A stretch of 64,000 nt of DNA. Origin: Hysterangium stoloniferum. Lineage: Eukaryota; Basidiomycota; Agaricomycetes; Hysterangiales; Hysterangiaceae. The notes below the pieces were generated by a model. That model had not been told where the DNA came from and ran no database searches. It worked only from the letters and a program-made list of their open reading frames with translations. Positions 49,452 through 59,230 of this stretch are shown in pieces. The position numbers were made by a program, and so were the translations under genes. The stretch lies in contig WHVD01000032.1 of NCBI GenBank assembly GCA_015178975.1, positions 717,884 through 781,883 on the forward strand. The letters run 5' to 3'. How positions within the stretch are numbered: position 1 is the first letter of the stretch; every line of letters begins with the position of its first letter.

Positions 49452-49532
49452 TCTCAGGCGGGGAATTGAACCCCGGTCTCGCGCGTTCGCAATAATGACA
49501 GGCGCGAATACTAACCACTATACTACCTGAGA
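49452..49532 (-). tRNA. tRNA-Asp(GUC) with a 10-nt intron
   Basis: On the minus strand the 81-nt sequence folds as a tRNA. The acceptor stem is TCTCAGG/CCTGAGA, with D-arm GTATAGTGGTTAGTAT and anticodon stem CGCGC/GCGCG. The loop is CTGTCA-C with anticodon GTC, and the T-arm CGGGG-TTCAATT-CCCCG. Between A37 and the next base lies a 10-nt insert (TTATTGCGAA) at the canonical position for eukaryotic tRNA introns. Mature length is 71-72 nt. Anticodon GUC decodes Asp. Confidence 0.95.
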
Positions 49533-49638
49533 TACACTACACGGGCCCTAACTGTCAATATGATACCTTCGGTTCCCCCCATGACGTCATTGGAGCCTAA
49601 TTAACTTGTTATTCTCTAGAGTGCTCTCCGATCTCGAA

Positions 49639-50653
49639 ATGCGCAAGGTAGCTTTGGAGCAATCCCCACTCTCTTTCTTGTCTCACAATATTTTTAGATT
49701 CCCTATCTGATCGGTTTTATTGGTGTTCTGATCAGCTTTGTACTGGTATGTACATTCAATAATATGTCAAAATCGTGTTGGGAAGGCTGAGAGAAAACCG
49801 GCAGTCATTTACATCATTCGAGGTCCCCGAGTGGTATGTAGAATACCATTAATTCCTGTCATATTCTGATTGTTTATGGATAGGGTTTATGTGCAGTCAC
49901 CTCCGGACTTTCCTCTAGTGCAGAATATTAAATGGGGTTTATACCTTGTACGAAGTTTTGACCATCCACTTATTCCTCGCTATTTCATTCGTTCGACTAG
50001 CGATGCGAACGCGTCACAATCAATGGACCTAGTGGACGTCTATATTCCGAGTATAATTGCCGTGAATTTCCTACCCAAAAGAGTCGTGATTGCCAGGCAG
50101 AAATCGATAACTTCTGTATCTTATGGTGAGTGACAGTATATAAAGATCCAGGAAAATATTTTTTACTGCTTTACTTCATTCAGGCAGACTGCAGGATATT
50201 CTGCGCAACTTGGTCTTGTGTTTGCTGGTGCTGCATTAGTTGCTTTGCTACTGGTGACGACTGGCTTCAGTACTCGCGCCAGGCGCAGAACTGCTTGGCA
50301 GGGCATTGTTGCTTTGAGTGGATTGCACGGTTCGCACCGCAAACAAACAAGCTCGGTTTTTTCTTACATGCCCGCATTTTTAGGAGCTCTACAGATAGTA
50401 ACAACAGCAATCATTGTTTATCTATACCGGACTTCTGACCAACTTCTTGGAAAAGGCAAACTAAGTAAGTTGGCTGTCTTCATACCTTCATAACCATCTT
50501 ACTGTCTGTGAAGGCACCTCCTTCTACTTGTGCACGATTTCATGTTGTTTGGATCTCCTCGTCATCGGCGGGTTATTATACACCGCGTTTGCCGCCAAGT
50601 CTGGTAAAGCATGGGCAGCTGGGAGGATGGGTTACCAGCCCATACGAGGCTAG
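49639..50653 (+). CDS. Putative multi-pass membrane protein
   Basis: Exons read from a short first exon (ATG at 49639, MRK) to a hydrophobic segment IPYLIGFIGVLISFVL (49699-49745). Later come a long stretch with LVFAGAALVALLLVTTGF (50210-50270), basic RARRRTAWQG, a second helix LGALQIVTTAIIVYLY and a final exon with LDLLVIGGLLYTAFAAKSG ending MGYQPIRG at the TAG (50651-50653). Four membrane helices are therefore likely. Exons between 49790 and 50170 are uncertain. I do not recognise the family. It starts 106 bp from the tRNA on the opposite strand. Confidence 0.55.
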
Positions 50654-51309
50654 TTGAATAAAGGGGTTCTAGTATAGCATTAATCGTACATCAACATTAC
50701 CCTCTTGTACCAATAGTATGCATCTCGACATATCTCCCAAGATAGTTATTCTTCGTGAGACCAAATACAGAGAATCTCGCTCCACTATGGTATCCAGTTG
50801 GACTCTTTCTTTGTATATCACGAATTTCACGTACGTCGCGTTTCTTTCGTCTCTGGATAGAGAAATTGCTTTCCCATGCACCCTGCACCCTGCCCTTTTC
50901 ACAATCGCCCTCTCCGAGAAGAACTTATCAAGATTATCTGGTAACTCTAAAGTTTTGACATACTTCCTTACATCTTCCTACTTCGTTATAAAGTCTACAT
51001 CAACACAATCGCTCTAGCCCTAACTTGTGCTTCTTTCCTGATGTTGATTCCAACTTTGTCTAATTTTCTTGAAGCTTCCACAAACGTTCTTACGACTTAG
51101 TATGATCATCACCAAGTGCCATTTTCGTCCAAGAGGGGTATATATACAGACTCTGGCCACGAGTGGCACCCTCATCTAGAGTGCCGGCACTGATCTGGTT
51201 TGCCAAAACGTTTGTCAAAGTTTTGATGACCCCAGAATCCACCGGTGCAAGTAAGTTTGGGTGTTTGTAATGCATTGGTGTCTGTTGTTGGGCATCATTA
51301 GAACATACT
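50654..51309. other. Intergenic, no supported gene
   Basis: Short overlapping frames on both strands lack domains. This is the edge of the gene island. Confidence 0.4.
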
Positions 51310-51800
51310 GGCGAGTTATCGTACGTTTGGAGAGAACTTGACAGGAGGATTGAATCTGACAAGCACGTTGGAATGAAAATGATGACGATGCCTAGATAAT
51401 TTCAGGGAGTTACGTAGCTGAAGTGTGGAATTGGATAATCGACATGTATGTTATAGAACAGGTCAAAGGGTGATCTCATAATTTGGATCATCTCGACATC
51501 AAGTAAGGGTTTCAGAGATTATTCGAGTAGCTCCTGTCTCAAGGGGTGAAAGAGCAGGTAAGTAGCGACTCATTCCTTCAGGAAATAAAAAAATAGCATT
51601 GCCATCCTCTAATGCCTGTACACGATGAAATCTTGTATGAAATAAGGATGTACAGTAATGAAACATACATTGTAAAGCTTATCCATGACAACAGTACTGT
51701 CAATGTTATCTAAATTCAGAAACTCCATATGACAGTGTAATGGTAAAGCACCTGAGGATTCAATGAGCCGACTGCTGAAAGTGCCTAACAACAGGAGAAT
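51310..51800 (-). pseudogene. Glycerolipid acyltransferase-like relic
   Basis: On the minus strand near 51460-51620 a frame reads ALEDGNAIFLFPEGMSRYLP then ALSPLETGATRIISETL. It carries the FPEG box and following PL-x-x-G-x-x-RI pattern of PlsC-type glycerol-3-phosphate/DHAP acyltransferases. Further down, HSNVLVRFNPPVKFSPN (about 51320-51375) resembles the later strand of that domain. Neither piece extends into a full domain: stops intervene (for example TGA after SETLT) and no splice sites rescue them. The catalytic HX4D box is not visible. It is probably a decayed gene copy at the transposon boundary. Confidence 0.5.
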
Positions 51801-52100
51801 TTAGATTGGAAAGAGCAGATGCATTGAGATGAAATTCCTCAGCTGCACAGGGGGATCCAATGCAACCCTTAGCCTGTGTGGAGGTCCAAAGATTGCTTAT
51901 GCTTGTTTTGTCTCAATTGTACAACTCTTAGTAATTCAGCCCTCCAGTTGATTGAGCTAAGGATTGATCTTTGTCATATCATACTATCCACTCTGTTTGA
52001 AATATTGGAGCATCCTAACAGTTCATGCAAGGGTGCAACATATAAGTTGAAGCCAAGCTCCACTACATTTATAGAGTCAGACCTCCCAACTAGTACAACC
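51801..52100. other. LTR-like debris flanking a non-autonomous element
   Basis: About 51880-52095 is roughly the reverse complement of 56050-56270 (AGTTGAAGCCAAGCTCCA against TGGAGCTTGGCTTCATCTTA). It is probably an old LTR fragment of a further family. Confidence 0.5.
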
Positions 52101-52435
52101 TGTCAGGGATTGAGATCACTCTCAGATGAAGGTATAGCCAGAAAGCCTAGGTGATAACAAGCTAGCAAAAGTACATGAGCTAGCTACTCCTATATAGCCA
52201 CTAGGGCATAGGGTACACTAAGTATAGCAATCCACTATTGTAAGGCTGGAGCCTGAATCACAGATCAATGGATAACATTCATTGATGGTGATCAGAAGTA
52301 TCAATAATAGTTGAACTCTAAACTACTAATCAGGTGAGTGGAACAATATTTAGGAAGTGCATGCTATGCTACTGGTCTCGTGGGTGTCAGATAGCTAGGT
52401 AAGCAGGGTATGCATCCACAACACGTACCCTTACA
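52101..52435 (-). repeat. LTR (3' LTR in minus sense) of the TR-GAG-like element
   Basis: It matches 55624-55960 nearly base for base from CTCAGATGAAGGTATAGCCA through ATATTTAGGAAGTGCATGCT. Differences are largely transitions. A purine-rich tract abuts it on the internal side. Confidence 0.75.
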
Positions 52436-53241
52436 TCACCCCCCCTTTATTGTTCATCGTCTCGATGAACTAGGTGGTCACTTCCCACCAGGGGTGGGAG
52501 GAGTCTGTGGTGTCCACTTGCCAAATGGATTGGAGGGAGATCCACACCTTCTTGCGATGTTTCACTGCCTGGTATGGGTCATACCAATAGACTGCATTGG
52601 TGAGCCCACATTAGAGGAGCCCACAGAAGGTGAACTGGTAGCGGTAGCAGGAGCAGATGGCATATAAATGTCGTTGCTAAGGGACTGAGCCGGGGTTGTG
52701 GTAGGCAAACCCTTGGGCATATAGGATTGGCCATGGGAGTAGACAGGAGTTTTCGATGGAGTCAGCTGCTTACTTGTGTCTGGAGAGAACTGCAAGGGTG
52801 GAGGTTTTGCAGTGGTAGTCAAAGTGGAAGTCTTAGATTTCACAGTAGACTTCTCCTTTTTCAATGATGGGGTAGTGTCACGAATCGATTATTCTTCAAT
52901 AAAGTCGAATAATATTCTACTGATTGAACTCGAAAGCCTTGTTTGACGAAGTATATATTCGCCCTGTTGATGAAGTAAGAGGCTATTACCAGTCATGAGA
53001 ACTCACAGAAGTATTTGTTGAAGAAGTTATGACAAGTTAGATTACTAGTATCACTAATTTACAGATATTTCGACTGACTTCCCTTGCTCCTTTCATGGCC
53101 CTTTTATGTTTTTCTTCATATCGTTATGACTATATTATGAACTAATAATGAAATCATTCGTGGTGTTGAAATAAGACATGTCGAAAGAGATTTAATCTTG
53201 TCAAATAATGTTTGGGTTTGTTGAGTTGAATTTGATGGATC

Positions 53242-54523
53242 TGTTACAACTGTGTCGCAACCCGACGGTCCCCAAGGTTATCACCACCTATTGACGATTC
53301 AAGTCATTGTTCAAGTCATCATATCGGAAACTGTCAGTCTCCTGATGCTGATGTATGCTTTCGCGGTGATCAAACTCTGTTTACGCCCCCATCAAAATAT
53401 ATTCATACTATCTGGTTAAACTCTGATACGTCCCTGTCATGAACGTACAAACTCAAATTTTAATAATATTCAATTTAATATTTCTTCGACATTTCTTCGA
53501 CATTTCTTCGACATTTCTTCAACATTTCTTCGACATTTCTTCGACATTTCTTCGACTTTCCGACTCAACTTCCGACTTGACTTCCAATTTGACTATTCTT
53601 TGACAATATCTTCAACAATCTCGAATATCTTCGACTTGTCTCAGGTTGATGTCATTGATGATTTCACTTTGATATCATATTATCATCATAGGTAAATGAT
53701 ATATAGTATATAAGGCAATGATAGGAATGAAGGAAGTCAGTCAGAAAACCTGTATTATATTATATTATTACTGTATTACATAATCGTCAAACTTTTTCCG
53801 AGCCTTTCTTTGACTTATTTATTCATGAGCCTCTGTGTCCTATCTTTGCCTCATGCTTTATCAACAGAACGAATTAATACTTCGTCAAATGAGGCATCTT
53901 TATTCGATATTGTTGAATATTCTTCGATTGTCTATTCGACTTTATTGAGTAAAATTTGATTCATGACAGTCTTCTTTTATTATGATGATCTGTTCTACTC
54001 TATGTTTCACATATGTCTATATATACTTATAACCCTCAGACTATTTTCTTTTCTCGTAATCCTGCTCTCGGTTATTTCACGGCCTCCGAACTAATTGTAA
54101 CCTTCCTGTTCCTAGTCAAGCTTATTTGTCAATACCATTTTCCACTCTTCTCCTAATTAGTATTTTCTAGATGCTGAATACTTGTATATGAACCTGTTGT
54201 AGTTGTAGTTACTAGGCAATCAGAATATCAACTCAGAATACCCTCTTACACCTCTAGAAGTCTCATAACTAAGTATCCCGCTATCCGCCTTCACATGTGC
54301 TCACCCACTCTCGGTTCCTGACCCCTTGGCCTGACACTCAACTTATCCTTCGGTTCCAATCAGTAGTTTGCTGAGAGGTACTTGTTAGGACTAGTCTTCA
54401 CCTGTCCGAAATTTAAGGACACCCGATGGATAATTGCAAGGGTGCAGCACATAAGCTGAAGCCAAGTCCTTCCGATTGGTCCCCATCAGCCTACCGACAT
54501 TAGTCAGTTTTCAGTTCTTAACA
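53242..54523 (+). mobile_element. Nested composite LTR (family E)
   Basis: A 1,282-bp insertion begins TGTTACAACTGTG and ends AGTTCTTAACA, with an exact 5-bp duplication GGATC (53237-53241 and 54524-54528). Its first about 727 bp resemble a distant family A LTR in sense direction, ending TTTGATTCATGACA near 53968, and include a TATATAAGG box near 53718. The last about 555 bp end like families B and C (CACATAAGCTGAAGCCAAGT...TTAACA). It may be a recombinant LTR. Confidence 0.7.
53480..53556 (+). repeat. Seven tandem copies of an 11-bp unit
   Basis: ATTTCTTCGAC is repeated seven times without gaps; the fourth unit has CAAC instead of CGAC. It lies in the U3-like part of the nested LTR, upstream of its TATA-like box. 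Confidence 0.9.
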
Positions 54524-55014
54524 GGATCAAAGAGTTGTCGAATATTACCTTTGAATGTTTGTGACAATATTGTGACTTGTGACAGTTGTGACAGGTAGGG
54601 GTGGCAGTAGAAGATTTCTTCTTAGGGAGGTGTACATGTCAATGTGCCATACACTTGCCAATAGCTACAAGAGCATCACCAATCTGACAATAAGTGCCCC
54701 TAATAGTGACTTGACAATGAGCAGCTTGACCTCTTGGAGAAAAGGTCACCATTGCCTTTGAGATGTCATGGATCTGTTTCAATCTGATCCTGTCTCAACC
54801 AATAACATGTCCAGCCTGTGTCTCTGGGACAGCAATGGTACATATTATCTTCATCTGGATGTCTGATTTAGATAAAGCAGGGAGACACTTTGGATGGCAG
54901 GCACCCTGAATTGGGGTGGAGGTAGTTGGCTTGGCCTTCGAGGAACGAGGTTGAGGGTTGCATGGCATCATAAAACAGTTGATGTGAGGTGGTAGGGTGG
55001 CTATGTATTTAGAG

Positions 55015-55587
55015 AGTGGAGTGGAGTGTAGGCCTAGAGTGGAGTGGAGTGTAGGCCTAGAGTGGAGTGGAGTGTAGGCCTAGAGTGGAGTGGAGTGTAG
55101 GCCTAGAGTGGAGTGGAGTGTAGGCCTAGAGTGGCGTGGAGTGTAGGCCTAGAGTGGAGTGGAGTGTAGGCCTAGAGTGGAGTGGAGTGTAGGCCTAGAG
55201 TGGAGTGGAGTGTAGGCCTAGAGTGGAGTGGAGTGTAGGCCTAGAGTGGAGTGGAGTGTAGGCCTAGAGTGGAGTGGAGTGTAGGCCTAGAGTGGAGTGG
55301 AGTGTAGGCCTAGAGTGGAGTGGAGTGTAGGCCTAGAGTGGAGTGGAGTGTAGGCCTAGAGTGGAGTGGAGTGTAGGCCTAGAGTGGAGTGGAGTGTAGG
55401 CCTAGAGTGGAGTGGAGTGTAGGCCTAGAGTGGAGTGGAGTGTAGGCCTAGAGTGGAGTGGAGTGTAGGCCTAGAGTGGAGTGGAGTGTAGGCCTAGAGT
55501 GGAGTGGAGTGTAGGCCTAGAGTGGAGTGGAGTGTAGGCCTAGAGTGGAGTGGAGTGTAGGCCTAGAGTGGAGTGGAGTGTAGGCTA
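55015..55587. repeat. 23-bp minisatellite, 25 units
   Basis: AGTGGAGTGG/AGTGTAGGCCTAG is repeated 24 times at exactly 23 bp plus a last unit of 21 bp lacking CC. Only one internal substitution stands out (GGCGTGG, unit six, 55130-55152). Each unit contains the palindrome AGGCCT and a purine-rich run. It lies between the 5' LTR and the gag-like ORF of the non-autonomous element. Confidence 0.95.
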
Positions 55588-55623
55588 GAGTGGAGTGGAT
55601 GTGGTGCTAGTAGCTTGTTATTC

Positions 55624-55960
55624 TGTCAGGGGACAAGATTACTCTCAGATGAAGGTATAGCCAGAAAGCCTAGGTGATAACAAGCTAGTGAAAGTACATG
55701 AGCTAGCTACTCCTATATAGCCACTAGGGCATAGGGTACACTAAGTATAGCAATCCACTATCATAAGTGCTGGAGCCCAAATCACAGGATCGATGGATAA
55801 CATCCATTGATGGTGATCAGAAGTATCAATAATAGTTGAACTCTAAACTACTAATCAGGTGAGCAGAACAATATTTAGGAAGTGCATGCTATGCTACTAG
55901 TCTTGTGGGTGTCAGATAGCTAGGTAAGTGGGGTATGTGTCCACAACATGTACCCTTACA
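55624..55960 (-). repeat. LTR (5' LTR in minus sense) of the TR-GAG-like element
   Basis: This is the direct repeat of 52101-52435. It starts TGTCAGGGGACAAG and ends TACCCTTACA, followed by CAATC. Confidence 0.75.
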
Positions 55961-57261
55961 CAATCTCTATCATCAGCCCCTAATTGACTCAGTTACCATC
56001 ATCAGCCCCTCTGACTTAGAGCCTCCTCTCCCCATTTTGTTTAGATCTTAACAGTACTAGTCAGGAGGTCTGACTCTATAAAATGGGTGGAGCTTGGCTT
56101 CATCTTATGTGTTGCATCCTTGTATGAACTGTTAAGGTCCTCTTGTATTTCAAACAGAGCAGATAGTATGATAAGAACTAAAGACAACACTTAGCTCACT
56201 TGACTGGAGGGCTGGAATACTAAGAGTTGTGGAAGAGTTGTGGCTTGTGTTAAGATCCAAGTCATTTGGCCCCCTGCAACCTCATTCTACTCTTCCCACC
56301 CCCCAGTGCCCTACTATTGATACCCCCAGCCAGAGTGTCACTGCCCATGGCACCCTGACACTTGGTTCACTATGATTTTCTCTTTTTATCATCCCATCCC
56401 ATCTCTGTCTTGACATTCTCCTGTCACACATTCTACTTGTAAATGTTATTTGCCACCTCATACCTTCTAGAATATTTTTACTACATCATATTTAATTCTA
56501 GTCTGATCTGTACCCCTTCCCATGCTTCCTTTGACCCATCACTACTTCCCACTTCCTTGATTGGCTCTTCACTCATCCATTACACCTTTGTATAAAGTTC
56601 CTACCATGTGTGCTACTACTCTTCAGTTCTAATATCAACTTAGATTACCTCCATTTTATTAGAATGAAGAAGGGAGGTGGATGTGAAACACAAGAAGTGT
56701 GAGAGCTCAGACACAGACACAGACACCAATGAGTGAATGCAAATTTCACTGGCACACACTACAGACTCATAATGGTACACAACTTGTAGCTACTGTGCTG
56801 AGTCACTAAATCTAACATTCCCACCTGATGAGACACATATCTAAGTAATAACTCCCACCAGACAAAATACTCAAATCCTAAGAATAAATCTGGGGGGACT
56901 AGAAGAAGAAGATGAGGGTGGTGAAGACCTGTATGAATATTTATTAACAATGGTGGAAGATAAAACTTGTTCTGTTTGATAAGCAGTGTTGGTAGAGGAG
57001 GAGGAAAAATATGATGACTTTGGAGGACCACTTATGACCCATTCCCTGAAGACCTTTTGTTTTTTCCTTCTAGATTCCCATCTCTGGCCCTCTGATTACT
57101 CCCTCTGAACTCATTACCATTACTCCTTGTCACCCTATGTCCCTCTTTATCTTCATTCTAGGTTTTCCCTGTCAGCCCTTCATGTTCTTCACCTCAAGAC
57201 TTTATAAGTTGACCTTGTCTTCAATTACCCTGTTTGCCTTTTCAGCCCTCCGATTGCTTGT
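55961..57261. other. Retroelement debris
   Basis: No intact gene is seen. About 56050-56270 is an inverted relative of 51880-52095. About 56250-56400 resembles 4660-4790 (CCCCTGCAACCTC, CACTCCAATACTTGGTT type). The 56759-57031 minus frame is a chance ORF in low-complexity sequence. Confidence 0.45.
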
Positions 57262-57785
57262 TGTTAAGTGCCATGTCAGGAACTATTGGATAGGGTTAGA
57301 ACGTTGGCTTCAGCTTATGTGCTACGCCTCTATGCAAATGCTCAAAAGTCCTTAATTTCAAAGGTGAGACTTATGATGGAAGATATGGATATTCAGAGTT
57401 CTGAAGAGTTCCGAATATTGAGCGTACAGAAAGACGGAAGAGGGAATAAGAAACTAAGTTGATATCAGATCTGAAGTAAAGTACAAATTCGCGGAAACTA
57501 ATATAAGTCTTCTCATTATTGTACTACAAACTAAGACCACAATAAGATGGAAATGGAAGTATTCTGAAATGGGAATATAACAAGACAAATTGGGAAGACA
57601 ATATTCTGAAACAGGAATATAATAAACAAATGAGTGAATACTTGTCAACAGACAAATTACCAAATGCAGAACAAGGGAAGAATGTGGAAGATACGGTAAC
57701 TATGATGTTCCGTAGTTGGAAGTTGGAAGTTGGAAGTCAGAGGTCGGGAGTCAGATATTGAAACATCCAGGAACAGGTCATAACA
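57262..57785 (-). mobile_element. Solo LTR, family B
   Basis: A 524-bp LTR starts TGTTAAGTGCCATG and ends CAGGTCATAACA, with an exact 5-bp duplication CTTGT (57257-57261 and 57786-57790). It is collinear with the LTR at 59231-59813 but shorter and poorer in CpG. Six 7-bp units (TTGGAAG/TCGGGAG type) lie at 57716-57757, the same place as the CGG array of the younger copy. Confidence 0.92.
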
Positions 57786-58679
57786 CTTGTTCACCTTGCA
57801 TTCCTACATTTTGAGATAATAGAAAATCCATACTATCCTCAATTCTAGTCTTTAAGCCTCCATCCACTGCAACTGGCCCCTCCTGCATTTCTACCTCACC
57901 TTACTGTACCAGCATCTCCAGCCTCTCAGACATTTTCTGGCTTTTGGACAACCTGCAGCTCCTTGGGGCATTTCTTGGCCTTTCTTTTGCACTCTTGGCT
58001 TTCCAGGCAATCCTTGGCCTTTAGGCAATCCTAGCCATTTTGGCATCCTTGGCTCATATGGGCATTTTCTGGCCCTTGAGTGTTCCAATTTCTGGCTAGT
58101 CTCATATCCTTGGAGTCCCCAGACTTCCCAGTTCTCATCCAGCATATCCTTGGAACCCAGACTTTCCAGTGTTCATACAGCATGTTCCCAGACCTCCCAG
58201 TTCTATGACATTCAGCCATTTGGGCATTTTCTGGCATTTTCTGGCACCCCTTTTTTGCCTTGGGCAATATTTTGGTCCTTTATGGAAATTCCTGGTCCAT
58301 TCAGGCATTTTCTGGCCTTTCTGGCACTTTTCTGTCCTACTGAGTAGCCTTTTCAGCATTGCCTTGAACTCTTTGTACTTTGGCATTTTGGATTTTCAGC
58401 ACCCCTATTCCCCTTTACCTTGCTCCTCCATTCTCCTACCTCAAAGCCTCTAGCCCTCTGCCTACCTTATCCTCCATCATTCTTCAGCCCTCCAATTTTC
58501 AGTCACACTTTGTTATTTTTATCCAAGGAATTGCATGAGGAATCCACACATCATCTTCCAGAAGGTCTCATAGGGTCTTAACCTAATAAAGGATACTGTT
58601 AGGATCGTCACTCTTTCAGGCCCTCACAACCTGGTCTTACCCTGATAACCTTTCTGGGACCCCAACATCAGTGCCTCAG
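57786..58679. repeat. Degenerate quasi-repeat region
   Basis: From about 57900 to 58380 words of the type CATTTTCTGGC and CCTTGGCA recur irregularly, for example twice in a row near 58225-58250. This makes long overlapping frames on both strands that are not genes. About 58590-58680 resembles 4660-4760 and is probably retroelement-derived. Confidence 0.55.
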
Positions 58680-58684
58680 GATCT

Positions 58685-59114
58685 TGTCACAACTGTCACA
58701 AGTCACAATATTGTCACAAATATTTAAAGGTAATTTTCGACAACTCTTCAACTCATCAAATTCGACTCAACAAACCAAACAATATTTAACAACATCAAAT
58801 CTCTTTCAACTTGTCTCATTTCAACGTCACAAATGATTTCATTATTAGATCATAATATAGTCATAACGATACGAAGAAAAATATAAAAGGGCCATGAAAG
58901 GAGCAAGGAAAGACAGTCGAAATATCTGTAAATTAGTGATACTAGTAATCTAACTTGTTGTAATATCTTCGACAAATACTTCTATGAGTTCTCACGACTG
59001 GTAATAGCCTCTTACTTCATCGACAGGGTGAATATATACTTTGTCGAACGAGGCTTTCGAGTTCAATCAGTAAAATATTATTCGACTTTATTGAAGAATA
59101 ATTGATTCATGACA
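58685..59114 (+). mobile_element. Solo LTR, family A, copy 4 (sense on plus)
   Basis: A 430-bp LTR starts TGTCACAACTGTCACAAG and ends TTGATTCATGACA, with an exact 5-bp duplication GATCT (58680-58684 and 59115-59119). It is inverted relative to copies 1-3. A TATAAAAGG box at 58882-58890 supports this direction as the transcribed one. Confidence 0.92.
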
Positions 59115-59230
59115 GATCTGGAGCTACCACCTTGGGACTCTGACACTTGGTTTATATTGTTATTCCTGTCTTTCAGTCCCTGCAACATGTTTGTACCCTT
59201 GTAACCCTCTGGCACCTGACATTGGAGCCC

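Larger units (their letters stand above)
52876..54593 (-). mobile_element. LTR family A, copy 3, split by a nested LTR
   Basis: It starts TGTCACGAATCG and ends CAGTTGTGACA, with an exact 5-bp duplication GGTAG (52871-52875 and 54594-54598). Outside the nested insert (53242-54523) it is collinear with copy 2. It interrupts the KH-domain ORF, so it is younger than that element. Confidence 0.9.
52562..54971 (-). pseudogene. Gag-like ORF with KH domain, split by an LTR insertion
   Basis: The ATG at 54971 gives MMPCNPQPRSSKAKPTTSTP. A region resembling a KH RNA-binding domain follows: ETQAGHVIG, a TGA stop (54795-54797) where the GXXG loop would be, LKQIHDISKAMVTFSPRGQA, VTIRGTYCQIGDALVAIGK. After a basic stretch (HLPKKKSS) the frame is broken by the LTR at 52876-54593. 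It then resumes exactly (TPSLKKEKSTVKSK) into a Pro/Ser/Thr-rich tail that stops at 52562. Apart from the TGA and the insertion the frame is open, about 230 codons. KH domains bind single-stranded RNA or DNA, so a packaging role is inferred. The exact KH assignment needs a profile search. Confidence 0.6.
52101..55960 (-). mobile_element. Non-autonomous LTR retroelement (TR-GAG-like) with KH-domain ORF
   Basis: Two direct repeats of about 336 bp (52101-52435 and 55624-55960) start TGTCAGGG, end CCCTTACA and are about 90% alike. The flanking 5-mers are CAACC and CAATC (4 of 5 match). On the minus strand the order is 5' LTR, 23-bp minisatellite, gag-like ORF, purine tract (AATAAAGGGGGGG, about 52440-52452) directly before the 3' LTR. 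No protease, RT or integrase is present. Subtracting the nested 1.7-kb insertion, the element is about 2.1 kb. It would depend on enzymes of another element. Confidence 0.7.

Noticed and set aside
51609-51791. Copper-oxidase-like HCH motif (LPLHCHMEFL) on the minus strand
   Set aside because: No other copper motif is nearby. The stretch lies next to an acyltransferase-like piece and is not conserved around the motif.
52410-52667. Plus-strand ORF
   Set aside because: It is the shadow of the minus-strand gag-like ORF and LTR.
58031-58453. Long overlapping frames on both strands
   Set aside because: They arise from the irregular CATTTTCTGGC-type repetition; composition is biased and there is no domain.
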